Notes: a model not told the origin generated them from the sequence alone. A stretch of 64,000 nt of DNA from Xiphydria camelus (GCA_963678675.1 OY783197.1:28269470-28333469); one strand, 5' to 3'; positions 24,053-36,760 are shown, counted from the first letter of the stretch. Made by a program: numbers and translations.

Positions 24053-25548
24053 CGTATCATTTTTCGTCGTGGAGATATTCCTTTTTAAAACAGAAATCAC
24101 AATCCATTTTTCATCTTCGTCGAGAGGGACGTTTCAAATTTTTTTTTTTCACGAAAAACGCGAAAGTAATTTCGAGATTATCCCGTATCGCTCGCCTCCT
24201 ATCGATTGCTCTTAGCTCCAGTCTTCCGCAACGGCGGTGAGAGGGGTTCGCGTGCAATTATCATCGAGTGAACTAATTTTCCGCGCGAGGGACCAACGAA
24301 ATCGCAACACCAGCCGGTGTCGAGTCGTCCGTTAAAGGATCAAGGAGTACAGCGGCAGCTGAGAGGGAGGAAAAGCCCATTTCCGGAAATTCCGAACTTC
24401 GCGAGTCGACGAAAGGCGCCGTCTTAAAATTGGAGGGAAGGAGGAGGGCGAGGACGCGGTGGATGGTGTTAACGATGGGGTAAATAAATCGACGAAAATT
24501 GGATCGCTCCGCGAGGGGAAAACGACCGCGCTCGATTTCCGATGACAAACATCCGCGAGATCGACGGTAATCTTCCGTTTCGCGGGAAAATTTCGCACGT
24601 CTTCCGTGTGATATCGGAAAATTCCTTTCTCGCGGAGGGCCAAAACGCAGCGAGGGGAAATCTGCTGCATCATCGCGCCGATAGCGGATCTCCGGGACTC
24701 GAAATGGGATCCCATCCCGTTTTATCGCGAAGTCGTGACGTCAGGTGATGGCATTCGCAGAGGCGGAGTTTCTCGGGCGAGCCAAGGTGGTCGAAGGGGA
24801 TGCGAGTGCAACAAGGGACGCGCGCGCGCGCACTTGGTACGAGGATTTTAAATCGATTCGTGGAAACGATTTTCCGCTTGAAAAATTGAGCGAACGTAGA
24901 TCTACGCTACATCCAGCTATGCGCGCGCGTAATTTCGCTCGAGAGAGAGTTCAAATCTATTTTTCCGCGCGGTTATTATAATATTACGAAGCCTCCGGGA
25001 GAAACTTTCCTGCGCTTGTGTGTACCTCCCACCCTCCTCGTGCCCCGCAACTTCGCCATCGCACGAAATATCGCGAGACAAAGCCGACGGGGCTTCCCCG
25101 CCCGCCCCCCTCGCCCTACCCCGTCAGGAAGACTGAAAACACGGGACGAAATCAATCTGCGAAATGAATACCAACCCCCCGTCTTTCGTTCGGGTCCCCG
25201 CGGAAGCGTCCTACATCAGTCTCGGAGGGATTGTATAACTAATACGGCCACCCCTCTAATTTGCGCGATGAATCCATTTCCAGGAGCGATAACCCGGATC
25301 GCGATACCGCGGGGAAGCGGTACCACTATACGGGGCGTGTATACCGATGTGACGGGTGGGGTACTAAATAATATTTCGCCGCGTCAGAACGCCGAAATTC
25401 CGGACACGAACTAGTTTTACGGGAAAAACGATATGAGATTCGATTATCTTATATGTATATTAAGATTATTTCTAGAAGGGGTAATTTTTCGTGACAAATC
25501 ACGGAGGAAAAGAATCCGTAACAAATAATCTGAAAACCCATGAACTTT

Positions 25549-25807
25549 TACGGTTAATCCAGTAAAAAAGCTCCTCGAGGTGAAACGTTGAAGTTTTTAA
25601 TAGATCACAACGTACTTTTTACTGTTCGTAATAGTATGTAAACATCAGCTTGTACGGTAAAATTTACCAATCTTTCGTTATTACGTGTCGAATTTTTACG
25701 GGTTTATGCTGCAACGAACTGTAAAAAGTACCTATGCTGCGTCTATTAAAAAAAATTCGCCGATTCACCTCGAGAAGCTCTGTTACTGGGATTCGCTGTA
25801 AAAATTA
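25549..25807. repeat. Fold-back repeat
   Basis: Arms ttaatccagtaaaaaagctc with ctcgaggtgaa on the left, and ttcacctcgag with gagctctgttactgggatt on the right. The next inner arms cgtactttttactgttcg / cgaactgtaaaaagta also pair. It is probably a MITE without recognisable termini. Confidence 0.6.
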
Positions 25808-26469
25808 TTAATCCTATTTCTCTCCGCGACTCTTTTTCTCTTTTCATACGAAACCAAAATCGATAAATGAAGCACGATCTTAAAGATCAAGTTCCCCGCT
25901 TTTGACGAATCATTAATTTACAATTGCACATTATAATATTTGTTAAAAAATCGAAGGTAAAATTTCATTAAGTGTTAACGAACTTCGCGTGGTGTATCAC
26001 GTTCCGTATATGAATAAAACTTCTATTGCGCGTAAACTCCGGAGTAAATTATTATCAAGCATTCCACCCCACGCTGGAAACTATTAACCTTCCGAGAATA
26101 ATTTACGCGCGCGGTCGGCGAAACTGTCTGAGCGTATTCCGCTTCTCGCTGCACTCCAACGTTTCTTCTCGCGGTTTGTTACCAACAAAACGCGCGTACG
26201 TAAACGGGGGCGCTCTCAAATTTATAACCGGAGAACAAAACGAGCCCAAAACTAATTTAGGACAGAGACAACGCGTGCAGTGGCTCCGTGCCGCGGGTAG
26301 TCGCAGGGTACGACTGTCACGCGAAACTCGAGTCATCAAGGCTCTCGTTATCTTATGTACATATGGGATACCCATGTTGACTCGCTCGCGAGGGCTAGTT
26401 TAATTTGATGTAGCGGATATACGCGTGTTCGAGAGTATACGAATCTATATTCGCCCGTTAAGATATTAA

Positions 26470-27169
26470 GGGCTGGTTTATGCTCAGGCTGACCCTAAAT
26501 TAGCCTTAACTCGATACTCTGTGGTCACCAAGGGTCCACTCGATCTAGACTCTAATTTGAACGCCGACACTGTACTTCTTTTTCTTACAATCATAACTAT
26601 ATCCTCGTCAGATCTCGGAATAAACAGCTTTTATTTAAACTTCGTACTGCAAACTTCCTTCGGACTTCGAAAACAATTATTTTTGAAACGTGCACTGTAG
26701 AGCTATTTATTGCTTCAAAGTACCACATCTTGTGAGAATCATTCGTAGACTTTTTATTGAGATAAATTCAAAAAATAAAGAAGTTATGACACTTCAAGCG
26801 AAGCAGCTTACTTTCATGATCGTTTTTGAATACTCTTATATATGTCATAATTTCATTTCTTACAATACGTTGAAACGGTGATTAGATATTTTACAATATT
26901 TGAGGAGCGTTCCATAATTTGTCGACCCAAATTGGACGGATGTTCTTCATGTGACTGTTATTTAAAAATAGATTAGGTTGAAAAATATAAATGTCTAAAT
27001 CGTCCCTACAAGTTCTCAATTTTTAACTTCACGTTTTACAAATAAAATAACGCATGCGCCTTGAGGAAGCCCTGCATATAACCAAAAACAGAATTGAAAC
27101 TGATGTGTAACCAATCGATAGCTCAAGTCTAGGGCTGAGTTAGAGTTAGGATCTAAACATAAACCAGGC
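26470..27169. mobile_element. Possible piggyBac-like element, 700 bp
   Basis: Inverted ends gggctggtttatg / cataaaccaggc (one mismatch); TTAA on the left (26466-26469) and TTTA, a likely mutated TTAA, on the right (27170-27173). No open frame resembles a transposase. The assignment rests on short ends only. Confidence 0.4.
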
Positions 27170-27591
27170 TTTAGCTTCGAATGCAATTCCGTGCAGCCGA
27201 TAGTGGAGCCGGCTCGCACGAGAGAGCTTACGTGGGTGGATTCACGAGGGCACATCACGTATATACATACATGAGGATTCGTGTCTAGCGCCGCCGTTCG
27301 CTCGTATGAAAGTAAACACCTGTACGAAATACCATCACAGTGAACTCGCATTACACCGCACACAAGTGGGCGTAACGACTGTCGCAGTCACGTTGCGGGA
27401 TAACGACTCACCTTGGGGTTGCTAATTACGAAGTTCGTCTCAATTACCGATAGTTACGTCACGGTACGATATCGACTGAATGCCGAGTATCGCGCGAGGC
27501 ACGCGTTGCATCGAGTTATTAACTAAGAAGTTCATCGCGTGGGCAGAGCGAAGCAAAATCCAATTGCCTTAAGTGGATTTTTGTACGACTG

Positions 27592-27838
27592 CACTGAGAA
27601 AAATAATAATTAATCTAGGTTGACGCGTTTAGTTATTCTAATTAAAATACCCGGTCAGCTGAACCAAATATGAAGTTATTCTCACCAAATGTCAAGTTAT
27701 TCGAACCAAATTTTTAGTTATTTCAACCAAAAATTGGTCAGTCTAATCAAACAAATGGAGGATCCACATTCACCAAACGGTCTGGTCATCATCTCCAGGA
27801 TTTTGGTCAGATTGACCGAGTTATTTTTCTCAATATGT
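27592..27838. mobile_element. MITE family B copy
   Basis: Begins cactgagaaaaataataatt. The middle repeats short gttattc...accaaat units four times (27672-27730), and the right part is catctccaggattttggtca as in 10668-10892 and 47532-47970. Confidence 0.75.
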
Positions 27839-28467
27839 GTCCATTTATTAATCGAGTGTAAAGCGAGGCTGATCTGCGTTTGCATATCACCGCGCAAGCT
27901 CGGCCGTACTTTCGAGCTTGCGACACGAGAGACGGCGCGGGTGGAGTCGGGAAGGATGAAATACAGCGCGGCGGTTAATGCGCACGTGTCGGACGTTATG
28001 AAACTGCACTCAGGGCGCGCGCCGGTAAAGCTCCCCCGGGGTGTCGGTAAAAGTATCCCGGGCCAAGGTGCCTGGTAACGAGCTGAACCGGGAAAGAGGA
28101 GAAGAAGAAGCCGCGTACAACGGGGTGCAGTTAGTTATTCTCCCCGGCCGAAAAGCTGAGGATTTAATTAGAAGTGAATTCGTGATGAGGCCGCGAGCGC
28201 GGGCACACTGTACTTTTCTCCTCCGCTCGCCTTGACGTCAGCGTCGCAACCCCTCGTTTATTTCCGCGTCGCGCCGCAATTAGGACGGAAATGAGAAGTT
28301 TTCTTATTTTCGGGCTTCCTTATTTTTTTGTAGATATTCAATCGACTTCGAGGACTTGCTCGGAACGGACCAATCGGCCGTTTCGTCGCAGAAGCTGGGA
28401 GATGCTGCGAAATAATTGCTACTCTCTTCGGCGTACCGAGGTGCACGTGGTTGGATGAGAAATATAG

Positions 28468-28681
28468 TAAAAGAGTGGGACAGATGCCGCAGTCTCTGTT
28501 TAACTTTGAACTCGATTATCTCGAAACGCAGTGGAGATATGTGAAAAATGCGTAGTTACTTTTTTACAGTAAAAATATAGATAAACACTTTTTGTCTAAA
28601 CTTTTTTTCCATACCTGCAATCGATTTCGAGATAATCGATTTTGAACTTGCTCTTCAACCGCGGCGTCTATCCCACTTTTA
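28468..28681. mobile_element. Inverted-repeat element, about 214 bp
   Basis: Ends taaaagagtgggacagatgc / gcgtctatcccactttta, continuing as imperfect arms that include cgattatctcgaaa / tttcgagataatcg. The interior is AT-rich. The flanks do not show a clear duplication. Confidence 0.55.
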
Positions 28682-29056
28682 ACCTAATTTATACGGCAGA
28701 TGCTGAAAGACGAATATTAATATGTAATTTACGACGTTCCTTCGTTCGAAATTTTTTGTAAGAGCCACCGAGGGACCGAGGAAGACCCGGCGAGACGAGC
28801 GTGGCGCGAAAGTCAGGCGTGACGAGGACACGTGGCAATTATTTCGCCGTTAAAATTGCACGCACCGCGTCGTTTGTCAAAAAACAGGTTCGGGCGTTCA
28901 CGCGAAAGGTATGCGGGACCATCGTGCGGAGTGCGCACCCGAAAGAAAGCCCGCCGCGTAGGCATCAAGGCGACCGCAGACCAGAAAGGATACCGGCGAA
29001 TTTTTGTTCAATTTTTGGCTCGCATAAGGTGCCTGCGAGCATCGTTAAACGTCGAC

Positions 29057-29061
<5 letters not shown>

Positions 29062-29088
<27 letters not shown>
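29062..29088. repeat. (AG)n microsatellite
   Basis: About 13 uninterrupted AG units; no associated gene. Confidence 0.95.
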
Positions 29089-29681
29089 TTAACGGTGTCA
29101 CTTTATTATCATCCCCGTCAGCTCTAACGTCCCAAAATAAACTTTACTCGACAAAACGCACAGTTGATGTTTCTCGTAAACTCGAAAAAGCATCCGCACG
29201 CGTAACTCTTCCAGCATCCGAGTCGCGAGTCGATCCTGGAGGCATTTAAACTGCCGCGCAAGGACGGGATGTATTAGATAAAAGTGCGATATGGGCGTCG
29301 GGAAGAAACGTAGTGTTATTGCTGCGAGGGAGAGAGAGAGAGAGGGAAAGAAAAAGAGGAAGATGGAGGGTTAAATGTGAAAGATGAAGAGACCGGGGAG
29401 AGGATCGCCTCTCGTAGTCGAATTCAATTTCAGGAGCCTCCGGCTTCCATCTCCTGCATTATTGCACCCGGATATTTCGAGCTACCGTATACACCGCAAC
29501 GCGCCGCTACCCGTATATTGCGATACAGAAGTAGATACGCCTCGCGCGATGCTTTTTCCGCGTCGAAAGGAACGACCTTACGACTTTCCAATCGAATTCT
29601 CCTGCACTGCGAGTGCCTCTCGACGTTTCCGAATTCGGGTCGAGACTAAGCAAGGTGAACCTTGACATACGTTCGTGTATT

Positions 29682-29781
29682 GATGGTTGCACGATCGAAG
29701 GGATAGCGGCTCAGTAAAACAACAACGAATGGCGGATCAAGAACGTACTCATCTACTTGCCCCTTGAATCGTGCAACCATT
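29682..29781. repeat. 100-bp hairpin with 20-bp arms
   Basis: Arms atggttgcacgatcgaaggg and cccttgaatcgtgcaaccat pair with two mismatches around a 60-base centre. The hairpin ends 8 bp before the family A element at 29790. It could be a tiny MITE or half of a lost larger element. Confidence 0.6.
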
Positions 29782-29789
29782 TTTACGTA

Positions 29790-30087
29790 CACTGAGAGAA
29801 ATAATATTGCTAATGTCAAGAAAATGTTTCTTCAATCGAGAATATAAGATCTTACTAACTTTAAAGAGTATGCAGAGATTCTTGATGGAAGAATATACAT
29901 TCTTGATTCGAGAATACCGCCGCGGGAACACGAAATTCTCTCCGCGCGCAAGAAAAAAATACAATTACTCGGACCTATCAAGTATTTTCTCGCACGAGGA
30001 AAATCACGGTTTGAGCCTGATATGATATCATTGATTTTTCATCGAAGAAAACATTTTTTTCAGCGCCAGCTATTATTTCTCTCGTTG
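29790..30087. mobile_element. MITE family A copy, TA-flanked
   Basis: Ends cactgagagaaataatatt / tattatttctctcgttg, flanked by TA (29788-29789, 30088-30089). The interior order differs from other copies: the gaatataagatctta block is near the left end, and attttctcgcacgaggaa with atcacggtttgagcctga near the right. Part of the body is therefore inverted relative to 43274-43562. Confidence 0.75.
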
Positions 30088-30877
30088 TAGACGTACGCTA
30101 AAAAGTTCACGCGAAACATTTCTTTCTCTCTCTCTCTCTTTACGGGTATATCGAAGTAAAAATAAGAATACCACCCGTTTCGTTCCGTTATCAGCCACGC
30201 GCGTACGTGTCGCTGATTCAGCCGACCGAGAAAATTCGAATGGGAAAAAAAATTCGGCATCCTTCTTCTTCGCCGGAGTTTCTCCGCATCCCCGACGCGC
30301 TGCCTGATAAATCGACTTTCTTTTACGACGTCGGACGCATCGTGTGTGCCCCCATCGCGATACATCGCGACGATACACCCACTCCAGCGGCGTTCCTCAT
30401 TCGCCCGAGAGGACGCTGCATTTAAGAGCCACGGAATGGACGGTTCGACGCGCGCTCTCCGCCCGCCGGACCATTTTTACCGTTTTTATCATTTCGACTA
30501 CTTTTACCGCCGGCAGACCGGTGGCGAGGGGGTCGGCGAGGCGAGGCACTGGGACGCCTGCTGTTTTTCCGGTACATTAATCTCCGGGGCATTTTTTGAC
30601 CGGTGAGTCGTCGGGGGCGGAGTCATTTGCCGGGTCAGTGCTCGGCGTTCGGCCGAGCGAAATCGCGCTGGCTCCTCCGCGCGCACGCGGTGACACTCGC
30701 AATCCGCACTCTCCCCGCGTACTCCCAGCCCACCGGGCTAAAATATGCTCAGTCGCGTACCTCGTTCAGACAATCCCCGTTCTCCCCCTCGTTTACTCGG
30801 CTCCTCGTGGGCAACGTCATCGCCGTTTTTGAGATCGGGTGATTTTTCATCTCCGGAGTTTGTCGACGTTGCAAGCA

Positions 30878-31400
30878 CGGCGAATTAAATATTTCGTTAA
30901 GACGAGAAAATGTATGTTAATTATTAAAATGTTCATTTCATTGAAACGGTTGCCTCGAAATATTTAACAGGGGGGTACGGAAAAAAATAGGAAAACTAAT
31001 TTCAGGCTGAAATGAAAACTAAGAAGCACAGAAATCGACCGACAAAGAAATTTTGGAAAAATAACAACTCTATTCACAGTTGTAAACAAATAAAGTTAGG
31101 GCATGTGGTCCGCCGGAACGATTTCCTATTGGTTTGACGTCATTTGTGTAAGCTCGAACGCTTACGTTTCAAATAGGCTTTTCGACGAAAATAGTGTTTT
31201 TAAAATTTTTTAAACGTTTCAGTTGCGTTTCCTAACGCAAAATTTATTATTTTAAAGCACATTTCAAAAATACCGAATCTCCCTATTGGGCCAAATAAAT
31301 ATTGTATTGGTTAACGAATATTTATACGGTCCGATAAAATGTTTCTTTCGCCATGTTTGAACAAATATTACTTAACTGCAAATAAACTGTTTTCCCGGTG
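30878..31400. mobile_element. MITE family H copy with internal insertion
   Basis: Right end aaataaactgttttcccggtg (minus-strand start of the family), TA at 31401-31402. The left part (cggcgaattaaatatttcg) and right part (gggccaaataaatattg) match 11851-12104, but about 310 bp of unrelated AT-rich sequence (roughly 30971-31285) separates them. The insert starts ggggggtacgg and ends ccgaatctccc, weakly inverted. Confidence 0.6.
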
Positions 31401-32424
31401 TACAGTGGAATTTTCATGAAAACGACACTTCTCAGTTCTAGTTCCCGTTTTTTCGAGTATCGCTCAATTCGCGCTTCGGAATAAATCGACGGAGAGGAGC
31501 GAGGGGTGTGCGAGCCATTCTGGAGGATTCGAGGATTCGCGAAAGAGAGGACCTCCTCTCGTCCAAAATGGCGTCTCCAAGCCAAGATCGTATACGCGGT
31601 CCGCACGCGGCGGCGGCAACAAGAAGTCGCACTCAAGCCAGCATCCGGCGGGCGGCGCGCAGTTTTTTTTTGCAAAGTGGCCATTTTCCGAGAGGGTAGT
31701 CTCGCCCTCTCGGTGAGGTCGAGTGGCATACGCGCGCGTGATGGCGCTCCTGGTAATTACGCCGGGTCATACATATGTATAAACACTCTCCCCTTCCTCT
31801 CACTATCGACCCTCGCTCGGCAACCCCCCTTCTCACATTGGTCCTCGTATCCAGCCCCTGCGCCGCGAGAAAATCGCCTTTTTTCGGCGAGCATGGCGTC
31901 GCGAGGGGATCGGAGGGCCGGGGCGAGGAAGGGAGGAGGGAGTCGAATCGAGATGTTGTTCGAATTTACGAGCAGACCTTTCTTCCCGAAGAACGGAAGA
32001 GATTATATGTCTGGGGAGGGGAGAATTATTGTCCGACCGCGTTGTATGGCTGCGCTGCTGCCTGGGGTCCCCCCGGATGGCGCTCTTCGAGGGGGGGTCG
32101 AGCGGATATTAATTTTCCGAGGAGAATGGGGAGCGCGTTGCATGATGGTATACACGGGGGAAAGGAAAGATGAAGGAGTTACTTCCAATCGCGGACTCTC
32201 GAGGGGTGGGAAAAAGCGCGGTGGCGAGGGGACTGAGAAATTGGCGCGAGAAATTATCGAGAGGGGTGAGAGGATATACGGAGGGATAACGGCAATCGAA
32301 GAGTGTAGCTTCTAAGTGCCATATCTGCGAAAATATAGATTTTGCTCGTGAAAACGGTCGCAAGTGCAAACCCCAATGCGTCTGAAAAGGGTCTATGTGC
32401 AAAAGCATACGTAGAGGCTTATAA

Positions 32425-32946
32425 GGTTTCTCGAGCGTTATACTAAAAATAGTGAGAAATGCTTGAAAATGATTGCATTTGGTAGATGAAGTAAAAAAAA
32501 ATTCAGTTAAATCTTCAAGTCTTTTGAGAAGCTCATTGCAAAGATTTTTGAATAACGAAATAACATACGTTCTTATGGGTTATAACCAACGAACCGCGAT
32601 ATTTCTGAGAAAAGTAGTGAAAAAATTCTGCAATTTTTTCAACAGCAAGTTTAACGAACTAAAATCATCTATACCAATTTTCACGTTCATTGAGAAGCCC
32701 GTTATTTTTTTTATTAATTGTTCTTTAAAAATTTAACCCTTGATAAGTCAATGTGGCAACGTTGCATGACGTACAGATGCATGACCAGATGTTTTGGGCT
32801 CCATTTTTGAACTCACAAGATACACACATACTACTGTACGTCAAACGTTGTCGCCACATCGCACGAAGAACATACTTTAGAGTGTTACTGTACTTCGGTG
32901 GACTAACTTTTAGCAGGGAAAAAGCCCCTGTACCGCTCGAGAAGCC
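32425..32946. mobile_element. piggyBac-like non-autonomous element copy 1, 522 bp
   Basis: Inverted ends ggtttctcgagcg / cgctcgagaagcc. Right flank TTAA (32947-32950); left flank ATAA, probably a mutated TTAA. A subterminal inverted pair atgtggcaacgttgcatg / cgttgtcgccacat lies in the right third. The body matches 42353-42879 along its entire length with scattered changes. It has no transposase frame. Confidence 0.8.
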
Positions 32947-32985
32947 TTAAAACCCAAAAATCTGCAAGACATGCTCGACTACCTA

Positions 32986-33226
32986 CACGGAGAGAATTTT
33001 AAAGAAAAAATTACCCATCATGCAGGCTAATCCTGCATCATAGTGACGTTTCACTGAGAATTCACCCTGCAACACAGTAAAGATATAATAACGTATTCTC
33101 TATAAAATATCATTACGCGTAGAGGATTGTTTTCCTATCACCGCGATAAATGCTCAGTGAAACATCACTATGATGCAGGGTCAGCCTGCATTGATGGGTA
33201 ATTTTTCCTTTAAAATGCTCTCCGTG
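32986..33226. mobile_element. Palindromic MITE, 241 bp, TA-flanked
   Basis: Ends cacggagagaattttaaag / ttaaaatgctctccgtg with long arms (attacccatcatgcaggc, cctgcatcatagtgacgttt and complements). TA is present on both sides (32984-32985, 33227-33228). Confidence 0.8.
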
Positions 33227-34293
33227 TATATTCCTTTGAAGCGTCTGCCTGATTTTGTCGATTTTCCCAACTTTAGCTTCTTGGCACTTGGACTAATTAC
33301 AAGTTACACCCTTCAGTTATTTACTTCGTGGGACGGTAGACGCGCCGACGGAACACGCCGCGAAGAAGCGCGCCAGGAAATATCACAAGCTTACCGCGAA
33401 AAAAAGAAGGAAATACGATCGAACCTGCGGGCGAGGAAAAAAGCCTGCATCGCCATAAAAACCAGCATTATCCGTGCACGCGCGAAGGACGCACGGCGCC
33501 TCGGGGGCATCGGCGACGAGCCGCTGCGCGCGATACACCCCGTGTGCCGTCGCCGTTCCTCCGGAGATTAAGCGGCGCGGGGAAGAAGGGGAGGAGGTGG
33601 AGAAGGCGAAGAAAAAAGGCCGATATCGGAGGTATAGTAGCGCAGGCGCGGCGCTCGGTTTCGCAAAAGTCTGGGCGGCTCGGGGCGGCGGGGAGGGGGT
33701 GGAGTACGTGCGCGCCTGGCTAACAAGCCACCCTTGTTTGCGCTAAACTCGTTATCAAGCCAGGGTACCGTAGCAGAAGCGGCGTGGGCACATATATGCA
33801 CGCCGTTCGCCCGCTACTCGCGCGCGAGACGTATAACGCTCGGCGCGGCGCGCACACCATCCGAGCCACGCACTAAGCCCGACATGAGAATAGATTAGAC
33901 CCCTCTAGCGCGCTCATACGTCCTCGCGGTGGAGGGTAAAAATAACCCCGGCCTTCTTTGCGACGCGCGCGTTTAATTCCGCGTGCAGCTCGGGTGAATT
34001 GCGGCGTTCCGCGGGGGAGGGTGGTTGATGTGCCGGTGGGTACTCTCGTTCGCAGCATCCGTATCATTTATTTCTCGCGAAAATTGACGAACGGAAAAAT
34101 GCGTGGATGTATCATATCCGGATAATTGTGACGATAATCCGTGCAGCGAATAACTCGTTTATATCGAAGGTTACACCCCCGATGCCACACGTTGCGTCCT
34201 CATCGGGGAAGGTAAAAATAACCTCTCTTTCTCTCGATGCGCACGTTTCGTTCCGCGTGCATAGCTCGAGAGAAAATGCCGTGAGGTATTTTA

Positions 34294-34837
34294 TCAGGTT
34301 GGCAACTAAGTAATTACCGATTTTCTCAATACGTGGTTTTAGCACATTCTTTTCCTTTGCCAACGTGTTCAAAGCACCTAACTTATATTATTTTCTTATT
34401 GTTTGGACTTCCACCTTTAATTTAGTAAAAAAATTGTATCGATTAGTTATTTAGTTTCGTTTGTATCCCAATTTAAAAATGGAGAACAAGACACGCATTT
34501 CAGACATATTTTATTGTATTATTTATGAAAAGGCAAGAACGCATCGCAAGCACACAAGAAGTTATGTACCGTATATATGGGAATGAAGCCTTGAAAGAAA
34601 GGCAGTGTCAAAATTGGTTTGTCAAATTTCGTTCTGGTGATTTTTCACTTCTTTTAAATTGAGATAAAAACGAAACTAAATAACTAATCGATACAATTTT
34701 TTTTACTAAATTAAAGGTGGAAGTCCATACAACAAGAAGCAATATAGGTTAGGCGCTTTGAACACGTTGACAAAACAAAAGAATGTCTTAAGACCAAAAA
34801 ATTGAGAAAATCGGTAATTACTTAATTGCCAACCTGA
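34294..34837. mobile_element. Mariner-like fold-back element
   Basis: Ends tcaggttggcaactaagtaa / ttacttaattgccaacctga flanked by TA (34292-34293, 34838-34839); this terminus is typical of mariner elements. The inverted arms are about 190-200 bp, far longer than normal mariner ends, because the left terminal region has been copied in inverse orientation onto the right. Between the arms lies only an N-terminal transposase remnant (34490-34653). Confidence 0.85.
34490..34653 (+). pseudogene. Mariner transposase N-terminal fragment
   Basis: Two overlapping frames together resemble the helix-turn-helix start of mariner transposases. One frame gives FRHILLYYL, then a stop and KGKNASQAHKKLCTVY; after a frameshift near 34579 the next gives YGNEALKERQCQNWFVKFR and SGDFSL. 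The CQNWF..FRSGDFSL pattern is a hallmark of the family (mellifera-type subfamily is likely). The remaining catalytic DDD domain is absent. At least one stop and one frameshift make it non-functional. Confidence 0.8.
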
Positions 34838-34892
34838 TATAATATATCCAGAGTGTATCGTAACGGCGACATACGTATTTATGTGACGGCAA

Positions 34893-35188
34893 TGATGCGA
34901 AAAATCGAGATCTCTGGAATCGTACTGTCGATCAAACTATTTTATGTATTTTTTGTTTTGCGCTGAGTACTAAGAGTATGGTTATTAGAGCGCCATCTCA
35001 AAAGAAATATGAGATATCAAGAATCTCGTGCATGAAATTTTTTTTCTTTAGAAAATCACCAGCATCTCGGTTTTTCTTTTGAGATTTATCTACCCGATTA
35101 ATCCGTGATTTTCGGAATCAGCATGAAAAAAAATACATAAAATATAGGGTAATCAAGAGTTCAATTCCAGAAATTTCGATTTTTGCGG
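34893..35188. repeat. Dispersed unit of the 321-bp palindromic repeat
   Basis: Contains gatctctggaatcgtactgt and inverted gagttcaattccagaaattt, with tgattttcggaatcagcatg between. It lies 55 bp from the mariner fold-back, and is AT-richer and more diverged than the tandem units at 3396-4600. Confidence 0.6.
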
Positions 35189-35879
35189 AAATATCAATGA
35201 TAACCGTAAACTGAATTTGTTTAACAACGTGAAGAATAATAATTCTTCGCAACACAAAAAATCGTAGTTCAGAGGCGGCGGAAAATGAGAGAATAGTCGA
35301 ACGATGCGACCGAAGCTAAAGGGGCGTTTTGTAGAAACATGAGACACGCGGTGGTTCTTTCGCGGCGAACCACTTTGCACTTATGCATAAGAGACGAAGA
35401 GACCGACCGGACGTTTTTTACGATCCCGCAAAATGTCGCGCGTCCCTCCAATATTCAAAGCGCACTTTCGGCGGTCCGTACGTGTTTCTTTCTCACGAGA
35501 AAACCGCTTGGAGGGAAAATAGACTAAAAAGTGAGCGAGAAGTCCCTTTCCAAACGAACAGTACAAACGAGATTCGAGTAGCCCCGCCCAGACATTTCTA
35601 GATCTTCGAAATGAGCCGATTTTCTCCCGAGCACGGAGAAATCCGAGAATAAGCTCTTAATTACTTGTTTTGCTTCACTTCCCAATGAGACACCGCACTC
35701 GCACGTCATCGGCCAGCACACAGGGACACGGCAAGACTTATCACGCCACCCCTCCCCATTCTGCAATGATATTTTCCACCCCCTTTGCAGACGAGAGACG
35801 CGCTCGATATTCCGCAAAAGCGAAGCCAAATCGAGCGCAGCGACTGGAGTCCGAGAAGCGCGCATTACAATTGAAGACC

Positions 35880-36101
35880 TTGGAACCAGAAGGGGACATG
35901 CCACCAAACAAAGTTTCGGAGAAAACGTCATTTTTAACTTGTTCTCAAATCGTGAAATCCAGGTTTTTAATTTTTATCGGAAATAAGGTCAGCATTTGTT
36001 TGGAAATGTGTAATTAAAAACAGAACAGAGGTCTTGCAGTTTTTGTTTTTAACTTAAACTCATGTCTGAGAAAATTGTGGCTTATCCCCTTCTGGTCCCA
36101 A
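35880..36101. mobile_element. Inverted-repeat element, about 222 bp
   Basis: Ends tggaaccagaaggggacatg / cttatccccttctggtcccaa pair over about 23 bp, and the inner gtttcggagaaa / tgagaaaattg also weakly pairs. The interior is AT-rich. The flanks do not show a clear duplication; no superfamily is assigned. Confidence 0.5.
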
Positions 36102-36611
36102 GAGAGGCCTTCGATTTCCCCGATGAGAAACGTAATTGAACGGCAACGGCGGGACGAGCCACTCCCGCGGGAAGCTGCATCGGTGTCCTTGGCGGGGTTT
36201 ACTCGAACGCGTGCTCCGCGCCCCATAAGTAACCGATATAGAAACCCGTAACGCGCTTGTACACAGGTGTATACGCCACATGGATGTGCACGAGGGGTAT
36301 ATAGGTGCCACGTCCAGGCCGGATGCGCGGGGGTAGGTCAAGAGGTCACTGGGGCAGGGTCGCAGCGCACCCTGGCTTCACCCCGCTTCCTTTATTAATT
36401 CCCTTTCTCTCGCCATACATCCGCCATCCCTCGTCCTCAATTTCCCCTTCATCCCTCGCCCCGTCTCGGCCGCCCTCTTTCTCTTTCCGCGCGCCGTGAC
36501 GGGCTCGCCGAATCAATTTCGAACGATCTCTTTTCTCCTCTGTGATCCGCCTTTCTTTCGCTCGACGATTTACGGAATTCTGCGGAAGCAATAATATCAA
36601 AGTGTGCGCTG

Positions 36612-36760
36612 CAATAAGAGAGATAATTGGTGGTATTAAAAGAATGTTTCTTGAATTAAGAACGCATGATCTTACGAATTTTTAAGAATACAGACTCTTG
36701 ATTGAAGCACATATATTCTTGATTCAAGAATACCGCTGTGGGAACGACAAAATTGGTCGA
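36612..36760. mobile_element. MITE family A fragment
   Basis: Reads gagataattggtggtattaa, then gaatgtttcttgaattaag, catgatcttacgaattttta and gaatacagactc. It resembles the rearranged copy at 29790-30087 (including caagaataccgc). The right end is missing. Confidence 0.6.

Noticed and set aside
31506..32315. 269-codon plus-strand open frame
   Set aside because: Arg/Gly/Ser-rich translation typical of CpG-dense DNA, with equally long frames overlapping on both strands; no domain seen.
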